NCBI RefSeq assembly: GCF_902167145.1
Contig: NC_050099.1
Location: 10,740,434 to 10,804,433, forward strand
Direction of reading: 5' to 3'
DNA length: 64,000 nt
Source: Zea mays
Lineage: Eukaryota; Streptophyta; Magnoliopsida; Poales; Poaceae
Part shown: positions 42,182 through 53,036 of the stretch, piece after piece
Layout of the letters: each line of letters starts with the position of its first letter
Position numbering within the stretch: position 1 is the stretch's first letter
Notes under the pieces: generated by a model
Seen by the model: the letters and a program-made list of their open reading frames with translations, nothing else
Databases searched by the model: none
What the model was told of the DNA's origin: nothing
Position numbers and translations under genes: made by a program

Positions 42182-45100
42182 TTATATCTCTATGCCTTCT
42201 TTTACAAATCTCTACATTTTCAGCTTTGTCGACGACATTATATTTTTATTTGACCCTCTGCTGCATAGAGAGAAGAAGAATACTGATATCCAGCTAATGC
42301 AAATTTCACTAAGGACTAGTTTGGTGACCAGAAAATTGAAAGGGATTCATGAGTAAAGGATTAGACTCCTCGAACTGAAACTGAGGTAGATCAAGGGGTC
42401 GATGGAGATGGTGTTGTACTACAGCTACAGGTCATAGACGGTTACCATAAACGCATGTCTACAGGATGAACAGGGTAGCAAGCATTAAACTATACCAAAA
42501 GAACGAGATCAAAGACACTTACAATTTCTAATGGAGTATCTTTACTGTTCATTGAAAGGATTAGCTAACTAAATAAAGACCAAATCGACCAGCCGTTCAT
42601 CAGTATATATGATGTACCCGTGTGAACCTTGTTGGCTTCTATGCACGATTTTATATACTTTTACGGGCGTATGGCTTCTTAGACTATTTCCAACTGTCCT
42701 GAAACCGTTCACTACTATATATTTAGAAGATCTTCCTCCTCTATAAGTTCTAATGGTATCCACTATGGGCAAGTACAATAAATTGATGTAGGCGAACTAT
42801 AAGACATGCCATGTCAGATGTGACTTAGAAGGAAGAGAAATAGAGATAGAGAAAACATACTACTCACTGGTAGTCAGCTGAAAGTGGACAGGTCACGTAC
42901 TCCGATATAGTTTGTGAGAGCAAGAGATGGAGCAAGTATGAAATATACAACTTGTATTATTAATGGCTAGACTTTTAGATGGCTATATGTGACTTGACAT
43001 TGCTCTAACGTGTAGGACACTCCTCCATCTTCTATATATAGAGACTCTCTCGCCTATTCTATATCCATTTTTATACTTTAAACAATAGATTAAGCAAAAG
43101 TAAAATACATATGTCTTTTGAGTGTACGATAAATATATATATACAAATATCTAGAGCAAAATATAACTCTAATATGAGTATTTAATGTATAAAGAATGAG
43201 ATATAGAGAACTCTACTAGAGAGAAATATAATACATATGAGAAAATCTTTTAGAGTTGACGTATGGTTCCTATATTATAGTCAATCTACGCACGGTTGGC
43301 CGCCCGACATTGCAAAAAAGATACGACTGGCCGCCCGACATTGCAAAAAAGATACGACAACGATGTTGTTTGCTTCTACATATGCCCACATTGGTATGGA
43401 CTTAACCTAGTCTAATCAATATTTAGCAAAACATTTAGTCCATTAGGTTTAAAGCAAAAGTTACAATGACACGTAGAGTTTTTGGAGATATTCTGTCGAG
43501 ATGCGCGAGGACGGCGACACGGTGAGCACCTCGTCCATCGAGCATTTTACTAATCTAAGTAGTTCACATAGCACTACATTAATCACTTAATCTTGCCTTA
43601 AGCATTTTTTTGGTTATAGCACTCAGTGAAGTGTCTTAATGCCACTGTAACTTCAACACATAGTAACACACTCTATTTAGCCCAACAAAGAGGGTATATA
43701 TAGCCTCCCAATGCAAATATAACCATTGGACTACATAGCAGTTTCTATGCATCCATCTAGTGTATCCATCGAATATGTCCCTTGCGCTGCCCCCACCTCC
43801 AAACCTCTTTGCATTCTCTGTGGAACTCATTGCTTGTCTCATGGAGGCTTCTAATGTCTTAATTGAAGTGTTGATCAATCCGATTATCATTTTGGTTGAT
43901 TCCAACTCCACTTTGCATCTTTAAACTATGACAAAAATTCTATCAAACAACATTAGTTCAAACGGTTATATTGATCGTCAAACACTAAAATCAAACTTAA
44001 ATGACCCATAGGGTCTATTTTGCTTACAATCCTCCCCTTTCTGGTGCTTGATGATAACATAACAAAAGTATTCAAATAATTGACACAAAAAATTAAAATG
44101 CAATTAGGATTAATGCAAAGGCAAGATCATATGATGCTAAAAGATGTCGATTGAACATAAAGGTAATACATATCTTGCGCTTGTCGATGTTCCCTTATGT
44201 GGTATTATGGACTTAAGCCTTCTCCTAACTCTTTAATCCACTTCCTTCCTTCCTTGGTCTAATTCCCCAAATCAAGTTGTCCATTTTATTTCCTTATAAT
44301 CTCTCATAACAAATATCACTTGAACGATGCAATACCACTTGTATGCTTATTTGTTTTTTGAATTTGTGATTTTAGTATTTATCATGGGTTGGATTTGCTT
44401 TTGGTTCTTCAAATTCTCCTCTAATGAAACCAAACACCAAAAAGGAAGACAATATAACACAAGGGAGGGTCAAATTTTGTGAATATTCGTATGCGACATG
44501 CAATTGATCACAAACTTAACTCTCACATTAATTACAAACTAAGACCCCCCCTAAGTGTAGCATACATATAGGGGTTGTTTGAGACTGCTACAAGTTCTGA
44601 ATCTAGCGTGGAGGTATAGTTTATAATATAAAATTAAATAGTTTTTTAAAAATATTTTAAGTCTAAATAATAAACAAAATAATTTATCTAAATGTATTCT
44701 AAAGATTAACAACTCTAGCTCCCAATTTTCTAGAGGTGTCTAATGATCTGCTCCAACAGCTCCACTAAATTTTGTAGAGCTGGAGTAGTCCGAAACACGA
44801 TGGCAAAGCATACGTATAGTCAACCACCTCACATAATTTATATGTTATGTCTTCTCTTTATTTTTTTTCGCTGGATTTTAAAGAAAGTTTTAACGGCAGA
44901 TCAAACCGCATTCTTTCTCGTTTTCATCGTACACGAGTTTTTGGAGAAATAAATATCGTCCATTGATCTCAAAGGTGGATTCGATGAAGAAGAAGTGTTA
45001 CAAATATTCTATACGATTCTAATCTAAGAGAGTATCTTGCTAGTCAACCACCTTCCCCATATAAGGAAGTTTCTCCTCCTTGGATTTGGAGGTGCCCATA

Positions 45101-45408
45101 TTACGTATATCATGGTGTATATGGCAAACGAGTTTCTCCTTCAGCATATATATAAGTATTTTATATATTTTAGTTTTGTCGCAATTATTACTAGGAAAGC
45201 CGATGGATAGAACACGATTGGGCTGGCCGGCCAACCCCCAACCTCCCGCGCTCCCTTCGCCACCACCGTCTTAATGGTCTTCCCAGTGGTTGCACCCACC
45301 TGGCCACCCCGCCCAGCCGCCCCCACCCGCGCGCTAGCGAGTAGGGAAGCTCTCTCTCTCTCTTCCGGTCTTCGGTCTCTTCCCCATCGTCTCCTCCCCG
45401 GTGATTCA
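42182..45408. other. Intergenic, AT-rich
   Basis: No gene found. 42305-42360 resembles one end of the foldback at 47389 (GGACTAGTTTGG). 43298-43358 holds two tandem copies of a 31 bp unit (GGCCGCCCGACATTGC...). 44575-44800 has decayed GTTGTTTGAGACT / AGTCCGAAACAC ends, perhaps an old hAT MITE. A 91-codon minus-strand frame at 43911-43636 is unrecognised. CT microsatellite at 45350-45362. Confidence 0.4.
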
Positions 45409-45414
45409 TATATA
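45409..45414 (+). promoter_or_regulatory. Probable TATA box of the KCS gene
   Basis: TATATA about 100 bp before the start codon, followed by a CT-rich stretch (CGCGCTCTCTCTCTCC) suitable as a transcription start region. Confidence 0.5.
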
Positions 45415-45512
45415 CGCGCGCGCTCTCTCTCTCCGGCCACAGCGCGCGGCCTAGCTCGCCTTGCGGAACCGCATCACGCACGCCAGCAGCGCTAGCCAAG
45501 AGCAGCCAGCAG

Positions 45513-48500
45513 ATGGAAACCACGGCCCACGCCGCCGCCTCCGGCACGATCCAGAACGCCCGGCACCGGACGAGCGCCCTCAAGCTGTGCTACCACCTGG
45601 CAGTCTCCAACGCGATGTACCTCCTCCTAGCCCCCGCGGCCGCGGCGGCGGCGCACTGGCTCTCCCGCCACAGCGCGGCCGAGCTCGCGGGCTCGGCCCG
45701 GTCCGCGGCCGCCGCCAACCCGCCCCTCGCCGTGGCGCTCCTGGTCCTGGGCGCGGTGCTCGCGACGGCGTACCTGATGCAGCGCCCGCGCGGCGTGTAC
45801 CTTGTGGACTTCGCGTGCTACAAGCCCGGCGGCGAGCACGTGGTGACGCGGGAGACGTTCATGCGGCAGTCGGAGGCGGCGGGGGTGTTCACGGGCGACA
45901 ACCTGGCGTTCCAGCGCAAGATCCTGGAGCGGTCCGGGCTCGGGCAGGGCACCTACTTCCCCAAGGCCGTGCTCAACTCGCCGCCCAACCCGTGCATGGC
46001 GGAGGCCCGCGCCGAGGCCGAGGCCGTCATGTTCGGCGCCATCGACCAGGTGCTGGCGAAGACGGGCGTCCGCGCCAGGGACATCGGGGTCGTCGTCGTC
46101 AACTGCAGCCTCTTCAACCCGACGCCGTCGCTCTCCGCCATGATCGTCAACCACTACAAGCTCCGCGGGAACGTCGCCAGCTACAACCTCGGCGGCATGG
46201 GGTGCAGCGCGGGGCTCATCTCCATCGACCTCGCCAAGCAGCTGCTCCAGGTGATTGAACAGATCGGAACCCTTTGCCTTTCCCTCTGCTAGCTCTATCT
46301 GCGACTGCGATTCCATCGAGAGCTGCAGGTGCAGCCGAGGGAGGGAGTGTGACGACTGACGACGTACTCACGAGCGTTCGGGGTGGGTGGCGGTTGCGGT
46401 TCAGCCACCGCAGCTGCTTGGTTTCGTGGCGGTTTGCCGCCGTCCGGTGATTCGTGAACGGACGGTCGAGATCGAGTAGTCTGACGACGCACGCAGGGTA
46501 GTTTTGACGGAAAAAAATTTGTTGCAGCCGGGCTGCAAACCAGTCCGTTTGCAGCCCCTCACAAAAATGAGGATAGGCCCCACCTGCAGGTCCACCAGAT
46601 AACGTTTTTGTTGTATTATTGACCTGCAGGTGGGGTCTATCCTCATTTTTGTGAGGGGCTGCAAACGGCCTGGTTTGCAGCCCGGCTGCAACAAATTTTT
46701 TTCCGTTTTGACTTGGCTTTGACTCTGCATGCCTAGTACGACGCCACACGTGTCGTCTCGCTTCTGCAATTACTAGTAAACTCACCTACAAACAACTGAA
46801 CTACTCATTCATCGATTGGCTTATATTTATGACCGCACGACCTAATAATAATACACGTATTTGACCTATACTATTTCAAAGTTGTGAGAAATTCAGTGTA
46901 GTTCTACGACGAGTAATATATAACTTTGAAAACTACTCGTTCATTATGTGTTGCAAATTAATGTCATCACGAAGCTAGCTAGAGAGTTCATGCATATATG
47001 TCTTGCGCCAAATCTAGCTGCATATATAGGATCAAAGTAATCATATAACAAAATTTTGGAGAAGCTGGAAAGATTATATTTAGAAGCGTTCAATTTCATG
47101 TGACCATGCGATACATATTTGAATTATTGCTGGTAGGGAAATTTGGCGTAGTTATGCGGATATCTTTCAAAAATCACTCGATGGTTTGCGAAGACCTTTT
47201 GAAAAAAATGAACTATATATAGTTTATGCACATACATTTTGCATGAAATCTTTCTGTAGATCAAAGTAATAATTAGCAAAAAAAATATGTGTGTGTATAT
47301 CATCATCATCCAAGTATAAAGTGTAACAAATAACTGGAGCACTAGCTTTGGAAGTTTCCAAAGGGCTTAGAATTCTGGAGAAGTTTAGGACTAGTTTGGG
47401 AACGAGAAAACCAGAGGAGAATAGAGAGACTAGATTCTCCTTATTCAATTCTAAATAAGATGAGAAATTTAGTCCCTCCAATCCCCTCCGGTTTTATAGC
47501 TCACAAACTGGCCCTTTCTGGCTGAGGATAAAGGTAGCTACAAATGGAACATTGCGTGTACGTACCAGGAATAATCGTTCGCGTAAAAGTGATATCGATT
47601 ATGACACAGCGGCGCCCTGTAATTTTTGATTTACTTATTTATGTCGGCAACATATGCAGGTTGATGTCGAAATATAATGAGTTTCCGATCAACTGAAAAT
47701 TGGTTTAGAAAATGTCGTGAGCAACCATCATATTTCCAATCACCATCTGCACCCAATCACTCGAAATGGCCACGCGTACACGGCAGGAGCTAGGTTGCTT
47801 TACACGAGCGTCTAGAAGTAGAACACCGCTGGCGTGTACGATCACGATCCGAGCAGTAGCGAGCTAGCTGCTGCCGTTCGACTTCGATCACCAGTGCACC
47901 AACCAACCAGCCCGAACTGCACAACGGCTGCTGCTCTGCTTCTTCTACCTCCCGTCCCGCCCCGTCCGATCCGCTACGCTACGCTACTACTCTCCGTCCA
48001 CTTTCTCTCCCTGCAGCTCGCTCATTATTAACGCCGTTAATTAATGGGCGGTCGGTGGCCTGTCTGCCGGCTGCCGCACGTATCAGCATCGCCGCCTGCA
48101 ACCAAACGATGGTGGTGGTGGTGGACTGCTGGCGGTGGTCTCCGCATGGGCACCAGGGCACGGGCAGCGCTGTGCATGCAGTTCAGTCGTCCCTGTAGGT
48201 TGCAGCTAGCCCTCGCCATTGATGACGACAGCTAGCTGACGGAAAGCTCGTGGAGTAAATGCGGGCCACGGATTAAATACTTCCTTTGATCCTTTACATC
48301 GAGTCGTTGGGAGATGGGCGCAGGCGGCCGGCGCGCGTCGCGAAAGTTCTCGCGCCAATGGCAATGCGCACGGGTCCGTGGGGTCCGGGCTGTGACGACG
48401 ACGCGACGACCGACGAGTAGTGATTAGTGAACCGTGTGTGGACGACCTCCTCCCCATCGTTTTCTCTTTCGTGAATTCCTCCTCATGAGCTGACGACGAT

Positions 48501-49320
48501 GCATGCATGGCTGCAGGTGCACCGGGACACGTACGCCCTGGTGGTGAGCATGGAGAACATCACGCTCAACTGGTACTGGGGCAACAACCGCTCCATGCTC
48601 ATGTCCAACTGCCTCTTCCGGATGGGCGGCGCGGCGGTGCTCCTCACGAACCGGCGCTCGGAGCGGCGCCGCGCCAAGTACCAGCTGGTGCACACGGTGC
48701 GGACGCACCACGGCGCGGACGACCGCGCGTACCGGTGCGTGTTCCAGGAGGAGGACGAGACGGGCCGCGTGGGCGTCGCGCTGTCCAAGGACCTGATGGC
48801 GGTGGCCGGCGAGGCGCTGCGCACCAACATCACGACGCTGGGCCCGCTGGCGCTGCCCATGTCGGAGCAGATCCTGTTCCTGGCGTCGCTGGTGGCGCGC
48901 AGGGTGTTCGGCGCCCGCGGCGTGCGGCCCTACATCCCGGACTTCAAGATGGCGTTCGAGCACTTCTGCATCCACGCCGGCGGGAGGGCGGTGCTGGACA
49001 CCATCGAGAAGAACCTGGGGCTCAGCGCCTGGCACATGGAGCCGTCCCGCATGACGCTCTACCGCTGGGGGAACACCTCCAGCAGCTCGCTCTGGTACGA
49101 GCTCGCCTACACGGAGGCGCAGGGCCGCGTGCGCCGCGGCCACCGCGCGTGGCAGATCGCCTTCGGCTCAGGGTTCAAGTGCAACAGCGCCGTGTGGCGG
49201 GCGCTGCGCACCATCGACCCTGCCAAGGAGAAGCCCGCCGGTGGGAACCCGTGGGTGGACGAGATCCACAACTTCCCCGTTGAGGTGCCCAAGGTGGAGA
49301 GCGTCGTCATGTCCTCCTGA
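45513..49320 (+). CDS. KCS: 3-ketoacyl-CoA synthase (KCS, FAE1/CUT1 family)
   Basis: Condensing enzyme of the ER-membrane fatty-acid elongase; joins malonyl-CoA to long-chain acyl-CoA to make very-long-chain fatty acids for cuticular wax, suberin or membrane lipids. Two exons: 45513-46250 (246 codons) and 48517-49320, with a GT...AG intron of 2266 bp, phase 0. Total 513 residues, normal for the family. Two hydrophobic segments near residues 32-52 and 68-90 fit the N-terminal membrane anchors. The FAE1_CUT1_RppA domain follows ([14 protein letters not shown]). The active-site Cys is in [11 protein letters not shown] (about residue 231). Exon 2 has the His of RTHHGADD and both His of [10 protein letters not shown], and [11 protein letters not shown]. 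The position equivalent to FAE1 His420 is Tyr (MTLYRWGN). C-terminal ACP-synthase-like domain [13 protein letters not shown]. No frame damage; highly GC-rich exons, usual for grass genes. The exact KCS paralogue cannot be named from sequence alone. Confidence 0.93.
46509..46704. mobile_element. hAT-type MITE in the KCS intron
   Basis: 196 bp with almost perfect terminal inverted repeats: GGAAAAAAATTTGTTGCAGC at the left and its complement at the right. The arms extend for about 90 bp through CGTTTGCAGCCCCTCAC and AAAATGAGGATAG. Flanked by an exact 8 bp duplication GTTTTGAC (46501-46508 and 46705-46712), the hAT signature. A transcript would fold into a long hairpin. Confidence 0.85.
47389..47512. 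mobile_element. Second small foldback in the KCS intron
   Basis: Starts AGGACTAGTTTGGGAACGAG and ends with the complement of GGGCCAGTTTGTGAGCTATA; inner arms AAAACC(A/G)GAGG(A/G)GA also pair. Resembles hAT-related GGGCCTGTTTGG MITEs of grasses. No clear target duplication. Confidence 0.6.
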
Positions 49321-50287
49321 CAGTGACACCCACGGAGGGCAACTACTATATGCTGGTGATGGAGGGCGTGCGCCGGCAGAGCGAACAATGATGGTGGACG
49401 TACGAGGTTATGCCTAAAATACTACAGTATTGTTAATGAAAGCATTGCAAAAGGTTTTTTCTTACACTCCAAATAGGTTGCTTTGGCTATCAAATTGGCA
49501 AGAGCACTAATATGAGTCGGTTGGTGGGATATTTAGAATATGATTGGTTCGGTTGTGAACCGTGAAAAAACTATTGTGAAATGTATGCTATTAAAAGTAT
49601 GTTGTGAGTTATCTGCTGTAAAAAAAAGTTGAAAGTCGTTTAGTCAAACTGATGTGAATTGTCTATTATGAACAATTTGTATATTGTTCATATCTTAATC
49701 AATTTATCTAATTAAATTATGTTCATGATATTTTTATAAATAAAACTAGACTCCATTTGCTATATAATTTTTTTATAAAAAATATTTTTTATTTATTCTA
49801 ACATTTAATTATATTTAATCCAACTTTATTTTCAATTTTCATATTTCTTCATTAATATATTAGATAAATTAATTAAATTTATAATTTTATTTTGTTAATT
49901 TTTTATTAAAAATATGTTTTATTTGATTTATGGTAACACTTAATTATTTTTAATCCTATTTTAATTTCTATTTATCATATCTCTCTATTAATATATTAAA
50001 CTTATCATATCTCTTTATTAATATATTAAACTTGGATAACTAGCAAAACCAGAGTCCAAGTTGCTTTCAAATTTATACTATAAAAAATTGTCTTTTCAAA
50101 CTAATAGCAGAACAAGTTGAACTCCTTTGGTTCACCTTGTACTTTTTTAAAGCAGAAGCATGTTGAAAAGGCTGAACCAAACACATCCTTGTAACGGGAA
50201 ACTAGCCAACCAGTCATTATAATAAATATGGGTAATTTTCATGTGCCTTGAACCATCCGACATTCAACCCTCAAACCAATTCACACG
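49321..50287. other. KCS 3'UTR and AT-rich intergenic sequence
   Basis: The first ~130 bp are probably 3'UTR (AATGAAAG near 49436 could act in polyadenylation). Beyond that it is very AT-rich. A TGATTGGTTCGGTTGTGAACC word near 49540 and GGCTGAACCAAACACATCC near 50170-50190 may be decayed ends of one hAT-like element. No gene. Confidence 0.4.
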
Positions 50288-51354
50288 GTGTCGGTGTTGT
50301 GTGCGTGTTCCGGGTTCTAGATGGTGTGCGTGGTGGGCGCAAGATTTATACTGCCTTGGGCAGAACGTCCCTACATCTAGCCTTCGACGACTTTATGCTA
50401 TCGGCACCATTGTTGATCAATGCTCGTATTAGGGGTTACAAGCGGTCGAGAGAGGGAGGAGAGGCTCCCAAGTCTCTTGTTGTGGAGGTGGTGGTGCTAA
50501 GGGATATAGAGTGGAGTCCTAACTAAGTCTTGGCTTGGCAACGGACTCCGACCTCTAGGTCCTCATCGGTGCGTCCTCTTTCCTCCGTCCGTTTGTCGTC
50601 TTCGTGCTGGGTATCCATCTGGGCCTACCCCCTCGTCTGGGGACCAACCTCCTCCTTTTATAGGCCAAGGAGGGTCAGCCAGTGGTGGCTTCCTCGAGAA
50701 GGAGACACTGAGTGATGGTAAAACCGAGTGTTCTGCCACGGGGTGAAGCCCGTGGGCTCGAGATCGCCTGTTTGTCTCGTATTCTTTACAGCGAACGACG
50801 CGGGCAGCATGGGTCTTGAGCGTCATCATTCGAGCTACACCGATCCATGGCCTCCGTAGCCTGGGGCTCGGTGCGGCTTGTCTTGTTGTGCTCAGCAAGC
50901 GGTCTGCGCACTTAGGCCTAATCCTGATAGGTCATGAGTGCGCTGCAAGCTAGGGGACACACGGGCCATAAATATGCAGTAGTCCGAGGGGTTTGTAGGT
51001 TATGAGTGTGCCGCAACCCAAGAGGCTCGTAGGCCATGAGTGGGAGGCGGATCGGTGCCTCTGTCGTGGATCGACAACTGGTGTAGTTAATGCGACCGAT
51101 CACTTATGATGGGTCGAGCTTGGGCCAAGCGAGAGGTCCACTCGAGTGGTTTCCCTTCGATTCGCCCTGCCACCCTATTTAGTTCTGCCACGCCCGACCC
51201 CGGCTTGGTGCCACGAGGTTCGTCCTAGGGCGGATGCTCCCATGGCAGACATTTCCTTTCCCCTCCATCCGACCGATGGGCCCTTGTCTCTAGAGGCCTC
51301 CTCCTAGCGCCATCGCTGACTGGCAGCCCTAGGGACCGGGGATCTTATCCCCGA
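50288..51354. mobile_element. LTR-like GC-rich block (possible decayed solo LTR)
   Basis: About 1.07 kb of GC-rich sequence in AT-rich surroundings, starting TGTCGGTGTTGTG and ending ATCCCCGATA. The ends are near-complementary in the way of grass LTRs (TGTCGG...CCGACA), with one end base changed. A CCTTTTATAGGCC word near 50654-50664 could be its TATA element on the + strand. No flanking direct duplication found and no internal coding region. A tract of a gene-free insertion is the alternative. Confidence 0.4.
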
Positions 51355-52632
51355 TAATACTATATTTGATCTCCAAACCCATCATGCCTAGTAAACTCTT
51401 GCACCTTTTTCCAGTTAAAAGGCTTACAACAAAACCAAAACACTCTATTAATATATTTTGAGTAAATAAATCATTTTATATAATGAACTTCTCCATTGAT
51501 CATCATTATAGATTAACGAGTATCTAAAAAATGCCTCATATTTTCATCCATTGGAAACATAATGATTTCTTCTCTTGTATGTCCCTCAAGTCATTATCAA
51601 GATTACTCTAGTTTCTTGGATCATAGATATCCTCAGTTGAAACCGGTTCTTCAACAACACTAGCATTTTTTGTAATGATGTCAACAATTTCTTTAAGTGT
51701 AGGGCCATGATCTTCTGTGTTGATATTAGGTTGTTTCTCCACTGCAATAATAGCCAACTCATCTTTATGATTCAATAAACTCATTCACTTTTTTCTTCAA
51801 TTCCTTTTCTTACTATCAAAAGCATGCCTTGTATGCAGCGTGACTATATGTTGAAAACTAAAGACAAAAGAATTATGATTTGAAAGCTACACCAAAGTTT
51901 TGAAGGTGATCGATTAATTTATAGAATTTTTACTGATTATGTAGAACTCAAGTTCCAAAATAATTTATCAATCGAAAAATATATCAATCAATTACATGTG
52001 TGTTTCCATACTACAAACAAATATTCAATAAAGTCATAAAAGTAAACTTGTATGTCATATTATCCATAAATATAATCAATATGTTATAAAACCACACATC
52101 TTTATTCGGGTAATTGGACAAAATTCTACCTTTGGTTCGATCGTGATGGGGAGATCGAGTGTTGTGATGTGGGCTAGATGCTACGGCGGCAACAACTCAT
52201 CCTAGGATGCACCGTAGTAATATAATTGTCTAAACCCTAAACCCTAAATGTAGAAACATCTCTCAACCACAAAGTTACATATTCAACATTTGTATTTGTA
52301 CAAACACAAAGATCATTCCATTCATCTGTACCAAAATTTACAATGCTTCTGAAGCACAATTTACGAATGTACGGTTAATGGAGTGCATGCATGTTATATT
52401 TTAATAATGTGTCTTAGATAGAATTAGGTAGGCAGGATCTTAAAAGCTTTGATATTCTATAATATAATTCTACATTAGATCTTAACATATGATCTTCGGT
52501 CTAAATTAAGATGTCATGACACATCGACTAAGGCACAACAAAAAGAGCAAATGTGCTCCTTCAAAACAATATGAACAATACATGAAGGGACACAACAAAA
52601 AACAAACATAGTCGAAAGCCATTGATAAAGGA
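51355..52632. other. Intergenic, AT-rich
   Basis: No gene found. Two telomere-like units (AACCCTAAACCCTAAA) lie near 52233-52248; too short to be more than chance or a trace of repair. Confidence 0.4.
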
Positions 52633-52850
52633 TCAGACGACTAATGGAAAAATGGTGACATGGACGGTTTGGGCTACGAGCACAGTAGTACAATTTAGCA
52701 AATTAAGCTCGCAGACGTCCCCAGCCCGAAGGTCGTTTGATGTCACCAAATGTTTCCCGCCCTCGGTGAAGCCCACAAATAACGGGAGGTGGTAGACTAC
52801 AGGGCTTAATCTCTTCTTGGGGTCGTTCAGCATTATAACATCACAGCCAT
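52633..52850 (-). pseudogene. B3 DNA-binding-domain-like fragment
   Basis: 66 codons on the minus strand: LNDPKKRLSPVVYHLPLFVG, then FTEGGKHLVTSNDLRAGDVC, then ELNLLN and VHVTIFPL. The pattern (DPxxRxWPVxY, GWKxFVxxNxLxxGDVCxFEL, xVHIF) is the second half of a plant B3 domain as in REM-type transcription factors. The conserved Trp residues (WPV, GWK) are replaced by Ser and Gly. No upstream half was found. It abuts the decayed CACTA gene, so it may be a captured fragment. Confidence 0.45.
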
Positions 52851-53036
52851 GCCTTCTCTGTCTAACTGCATTGGAAAGTGCACTTCTATCTGCGAGCTTG
52901 CTTCCCGACCCGATCCTGCCCCGGAGGCAGGTTTGGGCTCGATTTCTTTTGAATCACCTTTTCTCCAAGTTCCCTTATTGATGGAACCAGTATATCAGAC
53001 TAACAGTATATCCCTTTATCGATGGAACTAGCTTGA

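Noticed and set aside
43636..43911. 91-codon minus-strand frame as a gene
   Set aside because: No recognised domain, AT-rich surroundings, no visible promoter or splice context.
45627..46316. 229-codon minus-strand frame opposite KCS exon 1, and others opposite exon 2
   Set aside because: Shadows of very GC-rich exons; no domain.
52230..52250. Interstitial telomere repeat
   Set aside because: Only about two CCCTAAA units; too short to support.
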